A stretch of 64,000 nt of DNA from Trichopria drosophilae (GCA_030407085.1 CM059587.1:74141001-74205000), one strand, 5' to 3'; shown: positions 21,501 through 34,354, numbered from the stretch's first letter. Program-made: numbers and translations. The notes: a model not told the origin generated them from the sequence alone.

Positions 21501-24500
21501 ACCACCTCGATTCATAGAGTAAATACATTTTTGAACGTAAAATTGTGTGCTGTTTTTTGGCCAAAAATAGGGGCTCCAATTTACAATTTGAAAGTAGACG
21601 TTGAATGATCTTGACAGTCACTTTGAAGGTCAAAGGCAATGTCGGCCTCGATGCCCCAATCAAAATTATAAAGTTTGTCTGATATATTTTACACGAAAAT
21701 GCATTTTTTTCAGTAACAGGGGAGGGAGGGCGACATTTTTTTGAACACCCATATACTCGGAATGCACTGCTAGTTGTTTTGAATGTAGTCCTTTGATTAA
21801 TATTATTCACAGGTAGTAAGTATCTCACAGTACTATTATATTACATATAAAATGACTAATCTTTACTAGTTCTTTAAAGAATTATGTATTCATTGTAACT
21901 TAGGTATAATAAAGTATACTTTATTATACCACAGTTATAGGCTTCTTGTATTGATTTAATGTAAAGATTGGAGAACTTGTAAATTATTATAAAAATGATC
22001 AATAAGTATTATGTATGTTATTGCTACTCGTAGTATTAATATTGTTATTTCAGGAAAACCTATTTATGTTTTAGTTAAAAAGGTATTCGAAACCAGTTAT
22101 GCGTTAATTTTCATTAAAAACGTCTATAAGTTTTAAGATAAGATGCCAAGCGAATTTCAAAATGTTTTCATTTACTTTAATGTATGGAAAGTGTCTGACT
22201 TATTTTAAGTACTACTTTAGTCCAAAATACCAGTCGTGGATTCCGAGTATACGGGTATTCTAAACGTATTTTAAATTATCCATTTTCAAACAAAATGTAT
22301 CAAACAAGTTTTATAATTTCGATCGGGTAATCCGATGGCGATATTGACCTTGACTTCTGACATGCCCGTAGTGGTCATTTGAAGGTCAACATTGAAATTT
22401 CAAATGGGAACTCCTATTTTTCGCCCGAAATCAGAAAGAGCACAAAATGTTACGTTCAATAATGTATTCACTCGATGGATCCAGTCGAGGTTATTTTTAA
22501 AAAATATGTTCACTTTTGTTTGTTTTGGGGATTTATGGGTTTAAGGGCATGGGCCTAATATTCTTAGGTCCGTGGTTTTAGGGTCTATGGTTTAGAGTCA
22601 ATGGGGTTTATAAGATTTGGGATTTTGAGTGTAATTGATCTTTAGACTAACGGGTTTTAGGGGTTATGAGTTATTTTTGGTGTTTTACAAGTGAAGGTCA
22701 ATTTTCTCAAACTTCAGTGTTAAAAATCGCCAGTAAACAAAAATTTTTTTAAATCTGAAAAAATTACAAGCACGTTTTGGCCTAAATAGAATTTTTTTAG
22801 AGGGTCAACTTTTTATTCACTCCACCCGAATATATGCATATATATATACATATATATGAATAGTTACCGTTGTATGACTTCATTAATCTTTTGAGTGACA
22901 ACTTCGTAAACTTTCCCTGATTATGTTATAATCATATTGATTTTGTTTCATTTTAAACATTTTTTTTGTTTAATAACCATTTTTATTTATTTTTGTTCAG
23001 ACGGTGGTTACAATGGATCCGACCATCAATTTATATTTATATTGGCAATCAGGAGGTCCAAAAGCATAAAGAATAGTCTTACAATCTTTGCCTTCGAGGA
23101 TCTAGTTTTTCTAATGATTTACTTTCCAATTTTATTGAAAAACTGATTGCACAAATTTTAATATTGTAATGTATAAAATGTACCTGTAGCTGAAAGCAAA
23201 GTCGGCAGCCAATCAGTTATATACATCAAATCATTTGACACTCTCTTTCTTTTAATAAGTGGGCTCCAAATCGCTGCAACTCCTCTGATAGCCCCTTCCC
23301 AGGGTGCTACTTTAACCTGTATACAATTGATGTAATTATATTGAAGTCAATCATCATTCATTTTACTACTGAATATATTTTATTCAAAAAAATAGTAAAA
23401 AGAAATATTAAACACGATTTTTTTTTGCAATTTAATTTAATTAACTTTAGCTAAAAAAAGTTTTATTCAAATGCCCTCATTAGCAAATTGTTCTAGTAAA
23501 ATTGTATATTTATATTGTTTTTAATCAACCGTTTATTCACTTTTTAGCTATGTATTGCATTTAGAAATTCCATTCAGGAAAATGTTGGGCCTACAATTAA
23601 GAGTCCGTGTTTAATTCGTCGATTAAAAATGATGTATACGACATGCAGATTTTTCAATTTCATATTTTTTCTGTATAATTTCTCATTATTTTAAAAAAAT
23701 AATTTAAAACACAAATTTTATTGTCGTTTTCTTGTAAAGAAAAATCTCTATTTTTCATACATGTGATAATGTAGATATACCAGGAATTATTTCAGAATGT
23801 ACAACTTACTCCTCGCAGAGGATAATTACTGCCCTCATTTGCATGCTCTCTGGCAACTGTTGGTGCTCCGTTATCTGATATGAAGATAATAATAGAGTTT
23901 TTTAACATATCTCGTTGCTGCAGAGCTTCAACTACATCACCTACGCTTTGGTCCAACTTTGATACCATAGCTAACAAAAAATGTCATCTGTTAATACTGA
24001 AACATAAACGATTGTCGATACTAATATGATCATTGATTCGAAAATTTTATATTTTTAGGGGTTTGTATTTACTAATTTTACATAATGTAACCTAACTAAA
24101 CCTAATAATGTAATATATTTTTTAACAGATTCGCACAACCAATGTAAGAATGATAATGTAACTACATTTAAATAAAAAATGATAAATTGGTCTTCGAATA
24201 TTTTGTCTCGGATATTTTGGCCCGGAGTCAATTACCCCAACGAACTGCCTAAACATAATATTACAATAAGACTGGAACGTGTGTGTTTACGTACCAGCAT
24301 AGATCCTCCGTCGGTAATTTTTGATGTATGAGTATTTCTCGATTTCGTCTTCTGGTGCCTGAAGGTCATTGTCATCCCCAGAGTGAGGAGCTAAATGAGA
24401 AAGGTACATAAACATCGGAGTGCTTTGATCGTGCTTGTTGATCAACTTCACTGCTTCCTTTGTAAACAGATCCGTGGAATATTTGCCATCAGAATCCCAA

Positions 24501-27500
24501 ATGGCGGTTAAGTTATTCCGAAAGTCCAGACCATCAAATCGTTCCTGTTATCATTTTAAAATTTCAAAGATGCGAGAAACATTGACGTACGAAGAATCGG
24601 ACATAATATTTGAAATACTTTATAGGGAAAAATTTAAGTAAACAATTGGAACCAAATAATACTACGTCAGGTAAGACTGTTTAGTTACGGTTTCTTTGCG
24701 ATGTACATATATTTTATAATGAGAAAATTCATTTCTGATGTATTTTCTTATGCCAAATTTATTTTTATCGCATAAGTTTTGTATTATTAGCACATAAAGA
24801 ACAATGTATCGGTAATATTTTATTTTAGTAGATATCCAAAAGAGTGTCGAAGTTTGAAATTTATTTATGTAACTAACCAGCACATGTTTTGTTATAATTT
24901 GTTAAATTACCAAAATGTACCAGCAATAAAAAAATGGTATACCAATATTATAATTATTTAGCGACACTCACCTGATTGGTGCGCAGTGAATGTGTGTAAT
25001 AATCATGGTATCCATTCCAGTAACCATAAAACGTATCAAAACCTCGATTGGTTGGTGTATATTCTTTTTTAAAGTATCCTAAATGCCATTTTCCAACAGC
25101 GTGAGTCTTATATCCAGCATCTTGAAAATACTACACAACGAAAACGTTTTACCTTACCAAATTTCTGACTTAGATTTCTAGCTAATTTAAAAACTAGTTA
25201 AAACCCCGTAAACTCTAATAATCAGAGATAAGCATTTTATTCGGTACATATGAAAACAATAAATATAAAAATAGCATAATTGTTCAATGTCCTCCTGAAT
25301 TAGAATATAATGGTAAGAAATGAAAGCCTAAGTATTGCAGCTCACATAAAAATGTTCTTTAACATCTACAAACATAATAGATCAATATAATAGATAGTTT
25401 CAATAACAAGAGAAAATGATTTTAACCCTTTTTTGCCAAATATGAGAAGAGCAGGTACGTCAATAACCGCTCAGTTTCTGGAGTAAAAAGAATTTCTGTT
25501 ATTTTTGAAAGATGCCTTTCCGACTATTTTCAAGTATGATCTATTGATTTCCGATGAGAACATTAAAAAAGAAGCGATAGTTTATACGCCAATTTTGTAA
25601 AATAAAATAAGAATTTCATATTTGTCTCCTCTGAAACGGTCTGTAATAAACGTAAAGCATACATATTTGTTGTACCGGTTGATGTACATAAATATTATAC
25701 TATTACAATATTTTTTGGAAGCTAGTGTCCACGGAACATTTTTGGGAAAAGAATAAAATCTTTAGTGATTTTTAAAAAATAAAATAAAAATAACCTTATC
25801 TTATAGACTCAACATATTGAGTGCGGTATTATTTAGCGCTCACGATTCACAGAACGGATGTTTCCAATTTTGCATTCTTTTAGTCTAGGGACTACACAAA
25901 ATAAGACTCAGAAGCCAGAATTTAGGTCGATTTTAATTAAAACCAACATCGCTTCAAGACAGGTGTGGTCGACGTACCTGCTTTTCTCATTGCGGGCAAA
26001 AATTTTGGTAAAGATCTGATTAAACCTTGATCATCTCTCCTGAGAATACTTCAGGGTCTAATCAAGAATGTGACGTGTAATGACCAGAAATAATTTTTAG
26101 TAAATTAACGCAAATCCATTCACAATAAAATGCAAGAAAACTTATTCTGTAATTATTGAATAATTTTTAAAAGTTATATTAATTTCTATTATTTATCTCA
26201 GAGTTTCTTTTAAGTTATTAAATATAAAATATTGATCATCTTATATTTAATCACTCGTAATCGAAAGAACGTCAATCTTATATTTATGCTCACGTTAGAT
26301 AAATTAAATTATCGAAGAAAAAGTGTGTCCTCAGCCGGTTTCGAACCTGAAATCTCGGCAAATTTAATCACTGTAGCAATAAAGTTGCACTGCGGTCACG
26401 TATCGAACGCTTGATAAGATATGCTTTGCGAAACTTTGTTCATGTCTAATCAGACTTTAATCAGGGTCACTATACACAGAGAGAAGAGCATAGTAGATCT
26501 TACTTAAACCTGAGTAAGATTTACTCAACAGCTTTGTTAATGTTCAACGAACTACTCTACTACGTAGAATGTACTAAACGCGTAGTTGGAAAGACGTTTG
26601 GAGATTATAACAATAAAATTTTGCTCTTCAGAAATTGGTCTTTGGACAAATTTAGGTGCTGTTCTTTTTCAGAACATCAAACTGAATATAAATGTTTCAC
26701 TGGCTTAAATTTCAATTAGAATATGTGTTATTGCATTTAAATCGAGATGGTGACATAATTTTACTAAACACGTTTAGGATATAATATATTCTCTCTTCTC
26801 TTGGTGTACATAGATAATGCGAGTTGAACCTATACTACCACTACCGGCATCAAGTCCATGTCAACGCACGATTTTCTAATATAATATTGGGATTCGGACA
26901 TATAGTACCAAAAACACTAACAAAACCACTAACAATTATTGTTTTCTTAATGTAATAATAAAGTGTAAATTGCATTCATTACTTTCCCATGCTATATCAA
27001 ACTAGCAAAAAGAACGAGAAAAGGTAGAAAAAGTGTTTATATACAGTACACGTAGCATGAACAACATAAAAATCTATTATAGTGACAGATTATTGCTGTT
27101 ACACTTCAGAATTGTAAAAAGTACCAACTGATAATTATATAATATTCTTTGTTACCATAGAAAATAGCACAGATGGTAACAGGTCGAATCAACATTGTGA
27201 AATGTTGACATTTGCAATTTCAACATTGAAACTCGACATTTGCAAACTCAACATTTGCAATTTCAACATTTAAGAAATTCAAAATTATTTTTAGTTTATT
27301 GAATTACATTGTATTTTGAAAATCAAGTGTAATAGCATTAATCGTAACATAAATTAAATCTTAAATCTGTGTTAATAATGGTCAATAATACAAATGTATT
27401 GAGGAATTTCATAAATATTGTGCGATTGTCTACGGAGATATTCCATTAAATTAGTATTTCTGTTAGGTTAAGTTAGGTTAGCTTAGGTTATGATAGATTA

Positions 27501-29969
27501 GGTTATGATAGGTCATGTTAGGATAGGTTAGGTGATGACAGGCATGTTGTTGAATGGTACGTGTTAATGTAACATGATTATGTTGAATGCACATGATATT
27601 TTAGTAATTGTTATAATTTATATTTATTTTTCTTGTAATGCAAAGTCTGACCATTTTATTTTTTATATTATTTATATATTTGTTGATTTAGTTATATGTT
27701 GAGTTTGAAAATGTTGAGTTTGTCAAACGTTGAGATTGAAAATGTCGCGTAATGTTAAATGATGAGGTTGAGAATGTTGAATGTATATGTTGAGTTTATT
27801 TTGTGTTGATTAGACACGCAACCAACTCAGATAGTCTTCCTATTAGAACTAAATTTTTTGACATTTCTGCATAATGAATTATAATGGAATTTTGGTTCTG
27901 AAAAACAAGTTTTATTTAAAAATTTACCTCTGGAAGCAGTTTTTGGTCAAGTGGAAGACCTCTAGGTTCTGGCGGACGTAAAACATAATGCTGCATTCCC
28001 AAACGTGTTGGATACTTTCCAGTCAAAAGTGCAGCACGACTAGGTGTACAGATAGGAGCAGTGTAATGACTATTTAATATCACACCATTATAAGCCAAAG
28101 CATCGATGTTTGGAGTTGGGATTTCATCAGACCCGTGAAAACTAACGTCGTTCCAACCCTAAAAATATTTCATTTGTGAAAAATCATTAACAAATTTTAG
28201 TATTTGTGGTTTATCGCCGACGACGGAAATGCTTTCGAAATTTCATATATTTTTGACAAAAAAGTAGGAACAATATAGTGATAATAAACTTCCTAACATT
28301 TAAGTTAGAAATTTACGAGATACACATTAAAATTAAATATCACTGAACAAAAATTATCGGTTACGTTTATCATCAGTAACTTTATAAGTAATTTTAAAAA
28401 AAGCATCTATTGAATTCAAAGAAGCTACTAAATTAAATTAAATTTTGTTTAGTTATAGTTGAGAAACTATTTTCTGAACAATTCGAAGCTTAAACCATTT
28501 AACGTAGCGCATATAGTGTAGATGTAATCTTTCATTATCTTAATGTAAAGGTGCAGATAAGGTGATAACAAAGCATTTATGTATGGAGTTAAAACTTGTA
28601 TTAGTAAAAATGGAGTAAATAATTACATGGCTACTTTGTTAATTTGATCGGCATTCAAAACATCAATAGATTTATGAAATTAAACTTATTGATCCTTAGT
28701 TTCTCTTCTACAGCTTATACAAAAATTAATTAATCGCTCACAATTCAAACATCATTATCTTTTTTACTTTCTAAAAAAATTTAATTTTACATCATCACTG
28801 CGTAACAAATATTATTTCTTAAGTTAGCAATAAGATTTATTTCTCTATTGATTGATTGATTCTACATAAATTTGTATAGTAATAGTTATTGATCATCGAT
28901 TACGCCATTTGTGACGTAAATAAGTCCCTTTAATCGATATCCTATTTTTTTCACAATACAGGTTTTCTAGAAATGTATTAAAATAACAAAGGAACTTTAA
29001 TAAGTTTATCCTTGTTATCATAATTACGTAATTGAAACCGTACCAACGAATATTATTAGTTCCCTCTACATAAATGTTCATTGAAAGATATGTTTTGTTT
29101 ACTTACAGCATTGTAAATAAATGATATATTGCAACAATAATCGTAAATTTAAGAATAATGATATTTGTAAAAATTAAAAATAAATAAATCTTCAATAATA
29201 ACACATGAAGAAAAATGAAGTTGATTAAACCCATGGGCAAATAACATGGGTAAACAATTTATGACAAATTAAACGTATCTTTTTGAATTTTCTTGAACAA
29301 ACAATTTTTTTAAAAATTATTACATTTTAGTTGAAACATTTGAATGCAAGTAAAAATGATACAATTTCTGTGTGTTTGTCTTAGAATATTTCTATTTATT
29401 TCTTATAGACTACAGAGTAAATAGGACCTAATTATATTTTAAAGTGTGAAAAATCCAATCCAGTTATTTCATTCAGAAACTTAGACTCTTGGAACATTTT
29501 TAAAAGTTCCGAAAAGAATCTAACACTGACTTGATATAATTTTCTTTTTGCATTTAAAATACACTGTGGGAAATATTTAGTAAACTTAACTAAATGATGA
29601 GTTACCCAGTACGGACTAATTATTTTTAGTTTTTGTAGATCACTAAATGTTAGAGAAAATTTTAGTCATATTAACGAAAGTTAAAAGGTTAAAAACTATA
29701 AAAGATTTAGTTTCCACCAGATAACCCGCCATTTAGCTTAATTTACTAAATATTATTCTCAGTGTGAACAACAAAGTAGTCATCTGTATTTAATTTGTGA
29801 CAAAGTGCTACATTACCATATCATCCGCAATAATCATTATGATATGAGGTTTATCTTGTTTAGGTCCATGTGACTCGTTGACCGCATTTGTATCTGTGTT
29901 ACATAACGTAATCTTCCAAATGAATGTTGTCATTAATAGTCCAGAAATCCATTCTTTACTTGGAATCAT
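18522..29969 (-). CDS. Arylsulfatase B-like (N-acetylgalactosamine 4-sulfatase family), eight coding exons
   Basis: Coding exons: 29969-29817, 28158-27928, 25130-24972, 24544-24295, 23970-23810, 23316-23184, 19582-19197 and 18854-18522. All have GT..AG introns, and together they give 1806 bases, 601 residues. An N-terminal hydrophobic segment fits secretion to the lysosome or outside. Sulfatase features: IIADD (Asp49, Asp50) metal ligands; CTPSR (Cys88, Arg92), the formylglycine signature; GKWHLG (Lys142, His144); His235 in HLAPH; SDNG (Asp297, Asn298); and K-x-x-x-W-E-G with Lys320. Order and spacing match the arylsulfatase B branch, whose known members remove 4-sulfate from dermatan/chondroitin sulfate. 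The protein is somewhat longer than human ARSB (533). No break was seen and all key residues are present, so it should be active. The substrate in this species is inferred. The introns are large and full of repeats. Confidence 0.95.
20985..22760. repeat. Three copies of a ~330-540-base dispersed repeat with GGGTTTA-like tracts
   Basis: Copies: about 20985-21315 (plus, 5'-truncated), 21325-21770 (minus) and 22215-22760 (plus). Shared landmarks in order are ATTCCGAGTATA-GGGT, GACCTTGAC, GGTCATTTGAAGGTCA, CTCCTATTTTT, GTATTTACT, TTTGTTTTGG, then a degenerate run of TTTATGGGTTTAAGGG-like units, then CTTCA-GTT-AAAAT. The first two copies are head to head and could form a long hairpin. The 120-codon ORF at 20961-21323 is produced by this repeat and is not a gene. 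All copies sit in the seventh-exon-side arylsulfatase intron. Confidence 0.8.
26235..26425 (-). repeat. Possible tRNA-derived SINE fragment
   Basis: On the minus strand GGTTCGAAACC matches a Pol III B box (GGTTCGANNCC) and is followed by GGCTGAGGAC, a context common in insect tRNA-like SINEs. An A box is not clear and no full cloverleaf folds, so this is not a tRNA gene. Located in an arylsulfatase intron. Confidence 0.35.
26470..26813. mobile_element. MITE-like element with ~20-base terminal inverted repeats
   Basis: CTATACACAGAGAGAAGAG at the left end is mirrored by CTCTCTTCTC..GTGTACATAG at the right. The interior is 300 bases without a coding domain; a 61-codon ORF inside is not recognisable. 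Confidence 0.6.
27182..27820. mobile_element. Foldback element with CAACATTTGCAA subrepeats around a GGTTA-type array
   Basis: The left arm (27182-27290) holds several CAACATTT-CAA / CAAACTCAACATT units. The right arm (27690-27820) holds their complements (ATGTTGAGTTTG, TTGAGATTGAAAATGT). Between them, 27462-27537 is a degenerate array of GTTAGGTTA/ATGATAGGTTA units related to the insect telomere unit TTAGG. No ORF. It lies in the large intron between arylsulfatase exons 2 and 3. Confidence 0.6.
27462..27537 (+). repeat. Degenerate GGTTA-type (TTAGG-like) simple repeat
   Basis: About ten TTAGG/ATAGG units spaced 5-11 bases, starting GTTAGGTTAAGTTAGGTTA. This is interstitial and imperfect, so not a telomere end. 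Confidence 0.75.
29561..29767. mobile_element. MITE with ~45-base terminal inverted repeats
   Basis: The left end ACACTGTGGGAAATATTTAG and following TTAACTAAATG are mirrored at the right by AATATTATTCTCAGTGTG and CATTTAGCTTAATT. Total about 207 bases, non-coding, just downstream of arylsulfatase exon 1 inside intron 1. Confidence 0.7.
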
Positions 29970-30543
29970 TGCTACAGAGTATCTTCGCCCTATTAACCGA
30001 AGGTAAATTGATTATTTATTTAGCGCAACATAAAATTAAAAAGCAATAATCGTCAGAAGTTTAGAAATCTTTATGACTGACATTCCGCAAATATTCTGTG
30101 AATAAAAAACAATGCTATCTTAAAATGCTCTTTTACATAGTACGTGATGATAGAATCAACTATGAATGTTATTTTATTTACAAACATTTGTGAAGGAAGT
30201 TGTAGACTTAATGTACATTATGAATTAGTAATTTTGCAAGAAATAAATTATAAATAAATGTTTAAATTTACCGTTTAATATCAACCAATGGCGAATTAAA
30301 TTATTTGCCATTGAGATTACCATTTCATTTTTAGGTTACAATTGCTGGAGTAATACTCTATACAAAACGTACCAGATTCAGAGCATACGAGTTCAAAGAT
30401 TTGAAAAATCATAAATTAAAAAAAAACTTAACACCATTCATTGTAATTTTACACACGTCCACATAAATGATTCTTCCGTTGATAAAATATGATCTGAATA
30501 TTAAACCAAAATTAATAACACTATAAACTGCCGATTTACGTAC

Positions 30544-30600
30544 CTCCGTAGCAGTAAACTCTTCTCAGACTGCCGAGAGATGCACATTAACAATCGTCAT
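30544..30600 (-). other. Likely 5' untranslated first exon of the arylsulfatase gene
   Basis: On the minus strand a relatively GC-rich stretch ends at a strong donor (CTACGGAG|GTACGT, exon end 30544). A matching acceptor TTAATAG lies just before the coding exon, about 15 bases upstream of the ATG at 29969. The transcription start is not visible. Confidence 0.4.
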
Positions 30601-31319
30601 TATGGAAGTAAATCTTGATAAATAAGCTGCGGGTTGACATATAGCAACACTGAATGAATTTAAAATAGATTTCGCCAATTAATACCCAGGGCTGCCTGAA
30701 AATTTAATAGAAAGTTTATTAAAAATAGTTATTATCCAAATAAATCGTTATCATTCTAACTCATTTGTGAAGTGATAAGAGATCCTGTGGTGGATGACCT
30801 GTTATCTTGGTGACATTAATAGTACATATTAAAATATGTGGTTTAATTTATTTTTTAAATAAAAATAGTAAATCATATTATTTTTACATTTTAAAATTGT
30901 TAATAAAGTTACTAAATATCAGTAATAGTTGACTTCGTACGAAATTGACTTTTTTCTTATAGGTTACATAATGGGATATTTTCAGATTACAAATCCTTTA
31001 AAATATAACAAATACCTATATAATTATATAGTGTTAAAAAATAAAAAAATCGGCAGGCACTTTTATAGCGATCTGGTACAAGTCGTAGGTGTAGTGAAAC
31101 TGAGCAAGATGGTATGGTGTAATTTCCCCATACACCCCTAAAATCTCATGTTATTGCTAAAAACCTATTTTGGGCTGGTTTGTATGAAAAATAACTCATA
31201 AATATCCTAATTTTTATTCGATTTACAACTTTTTTTTAAGTTCATTGGCAAAAGCTCACCTGTCAGCTTATCCAAACTTTATATTGATGAAATGAAAACT
31301 GACGGAACTACAGTTGAAA
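30601..31319. other. Intergenic, nothing recognised
   Basis: AT-rich sequence upstream of the arylsulfatase gene. A 70-codon ORF at 30929-31141 has no recognisable domain. Confidence 0.4.
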
Positions 31320-32405
31320 GTATCTGTGATTTTTTTACTTTTTCTCATTTTTTTCAAATTTAACGGTCATTTTACAATATTATTCGATCGTAAAAATTTG
31401 TCATACCTTATCGGGTTGAAAGTATATTTTATTCCGCGTCGAATACGCTTTTGTTGAACGAAATCGAATAAAAATTGACAAAGTTAAGCGAGTCTTAAAA
31501 TTTTATGAATTTTTCGCTAAATTTTGATATAGGTACATATTAATAATAAGTTTTGACTCCGTCGCTACATGTGACCTCAAATCCTACTTCACTCCGAAAT
31601 ATCAACATTTCGACATTCTATTTATAAACAAATCATTAGCCCGGTGCATACACTCTGTACCTTCATAACAAAAAGAAAGTTGTTTCTTAATACACGATAT
31701 TATTTGAAGTTTGAATACTTAGTTTAAATAGCAATAAGTTTTGCTTTATATGTGGTTTGTTTATGGACTTGGACCATCGCCTAATGCTGGAAAATAATAC
31801 TGCTGTGGATGATGGGTATAACACATTTTTTGATCTGGAATATATCACCTCTAAAAATCGCTAGGCCAAATGAGTGACGAACAAGGCGAAATATTTCACC
31901 AAGAAATAAAAATGATTAAAGAACGTTTCCAAAGAAAGAGCTCAAGATTATTTCTGAGCGTTGATACGTACAACAAGTGATGATGACGACTTATACAGCC
32001 GGAAGTGTTCAAGCAACCATTTTTAAATAAAACAGCTATTATTTTGTTTTACTTTTTTCATTTGTATTGTTTTGAACTATACTGAATTATGATATAGAAA
32101 ATCCAAATCATACATTTTGTATTTTTATTGTATTTTAAAGGTTGTTATTATTTTCGTTCTTCGAGACGCTTCGTGATGCTAATTATAGGTTAAATATGCA
32201 AGATGTAAGCTTGGCGAAAAATGTCTAAAATTTTAAAACTAACATATCTCCGTCAATTTTCATCCATATTCTTTCAACAAAAACTCATTAAATGCGGAAT
32301 TAAATATACTTTAAAATTAATTGTGACAAAAATTTCTACGATTGAATAATATTGTAAAATGATCGTTAAAATTGAAAAAAATAAAAAAAGGTAAAAAAAT
32401 CGCAT
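31320..32405. mobile_element. Non-autonomous DNA element with ~210-base inverted arms and a coding relic
   Basis: Left arm 31320-31535 and right arm 32210-32405 are diverged reverse complements sharing, for example, ATTTTACAATATTATTCGAT / ATTGAATAATATTGTAAAAT and AATTTTTCGC / GGCGAAAAAT. The interior contains a short frame (31870-31980, 36 codons) starting MSDEQGEIFHQEIKMIKERF. S-D-E-Q-G-E-x-F-H-Q-x-I resembles a motif I recall from uncharacterised, transposon-linked insect proteins. No transposase was found. Confidence 0.6.
31870..31980 (+). pseudogene. Relic of an SDEQGE-FHQ motif protein
   Basis: Thirty-six codons from ATG to TGA with a polar, helix-like sequence beginning MSDEQGEIFHQEI. 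Stops flank it on both sides in frame, so the rest of the gene is lost. It lies in the centre of the inverted-repeat element. Confidence 0.4.
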
Positions 32406-33554
32406 TTTTCATGAGATATGTTTTTTTTGTTGAAATTTTCATGTTGACGATGGGTTACACATACGAGTATAAACTGATATAGATTTTTGTGTTATATGAG
32501 GCAAGAAAGTAAGTCGACCAGACTGATATCGGCATTTAAAGCTTTATCTGATAATGCAACTTTTTAGAAAAATATTGTATCTGATGGTATTCAGTACCAT
32601 CAGTACATGATCTGGTAACACCAGTATGTTATACCCGGTAACATCCATTTCTCTCCATGTATATTATGCAGGCCGACAAAATTTATAACCAGAAACCGGA
32701 CTATAATTTTCCCCACTTTTTTTTACCCCAAATTCAATCTGGCGGCAGAATTATTGTTCTATCACGTCATGATCTTCACATATCCTAATTTCATGGTGCC
32801 AAAACCGCCATGTTATACTATTTTCAGTAAGTTTTTGTGGCAGAACAAAATTTTTTTTCGTAATTTGACAAAAACCAAATTAAAGTGCATTCATCAGAAA
32901 CCTGATTATAGTTTGCTTTCTGCATGGTCGCAGAATCGCTGTATGACATGAAGATTTTGAGATACTCTAACCTAAAAATGCAAAAAACGAAAATAATAAT
33001 CGGGCCTTGAGCTTTTTAAAGCTGCTGAATACTACTTTCATTTGCGTTCTGTCAAATTGCGAACGAAAATGGACAAAAACTGTGTGTTTTGCACTTTTAG
33101 GATAGGATATTTCAAGATCAAGGAATTATAGAACAATTCTTCGGCCAGCTGCGGATTAAGAACATCAAAAACGGTTGGAAAAGTATAGTCCTTTTTGGGA
33201 ATATGGGGATCGGCCTTATTTTGTTGGCCTATGTTATTGTAATATTGAAAAAAGCACTTTTATTGTAATAACTTGACAGATTTAAAAGACAAAGAAGTTC
33301 ACTCTTTATGCATTAAGTTTCGATAAAAATTAATCCCACCAGGAAACTTTTGATGTCAGAAAATTTTCGAAATAATAAGTACTTTTTGCACCAAGTGCGT
33401 GAAATGGTTGTTTTACGCCCATGGTGCAAACAATATTTTTCGATGTAGGTAAAGTAAAATGACCACTCATTCTTTGAAAAATTACACTTCATTCATTCAT
33501 ACAAATTAAAGATGTTTATAAATCTGCAACGCGCAACACTGGCTAGCGAGTTTA
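32406..33554. other. Intergenic, nothing recognised
   Basis: No coding or RNA gene recognised. A 65-codon ORF (32754-32951) lies in repeat-like sequence with CCAAACCGCC-type words similar to the GGCGGAT family. Confidence 0.35.
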
Positions 33555-33800
33555 TTATTCAATCAGTAATAATAATAATAATATAATAATACACGTCTTT
33601 ATTGAATAAAAAAGAAAATTACATTGCTGTATTTTTTTGTTAATATGCAATGGGCGGGACACAGCATCTAATATGCTGTTTTACAGCCTGACCCGCGTAA
33701 TGTCTACGTTTATAATGGAAAATTCGTGTAATACCCCGCTAGTGCGTGTTTATTTGTATTTACAATTATCGTTTTCTATTGCCTCCCACCATTATCATAA
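33555..33800 (-). mobile_element. Probable 3' end of a second non-LTR retrotransposon
   Basis: Minus-strand reading: a GC-balanced stretch with GTCAGGCTGTAAAACAGC and GTGTCCCGCCC, then TTCAATAAAGACGTG, then a tail of (ATT)n units (33563-33590). A CAATAAAG end followed by a tandem triplet tail suggests LINE retroposition. No ORF survives. Confidence 0.45.
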
Positions 33801-34354
33801 TGTGTTGCAATGTAGAAAATTATAAGAAATCGTATCGGCTTTTTTCGAAAAATCGTCAGTTTTGATTTTACGGCCCCTGTATCGAAAAACGGATTTTGTA
33901 ATACCGGTGCACGTTTATTGATAATTCCAGGACATTAGGCGACTCGCTGTGGGAGTTCTTGATTTCTTCATCTTTTACAGCTCTACAACTTCGTTTTGTG
34001 TAATATTTCGTTAACCATTTCCAAAATGCGTTGGACCCGAAAAATCGGAATTTTTCTCCTTTATGTGGCTATAACTAGAGAAATAATCATATGTCGAAAT
34101 ATTATCAAGGTAGATAGTACAGGCTTCAAAAAATCTTGAGTACCTACTAACTCCTCGAAAAGACTTCAAAACTAGCCGAGTTATTGAAAAATGTGATGTT
34201 TTTATGACCACTCAAACTCTTTGAATCAGATCTAATTTGGGTACTAAACTATTTTGCTGAGAATATTAAATAAAATCTAATATTGCTACCCAGGTTTTGT
34301 ACACCCTGTACAGATATCAAGAAAATCATATGTATTATTTATATCTGCAGTTTA

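Noticed and set aside
26318..26360. tRNA gene on the minus strand from the GGTTCGAAACC box
   Set aside because: No acceptor stem, D arm or anticodon stem folds around it; better explained as a tRNA-derived SINE piece.
27462..27537. Telomere end
   Set aside because: The array is short, imperfect and interstitial, inside an intron.
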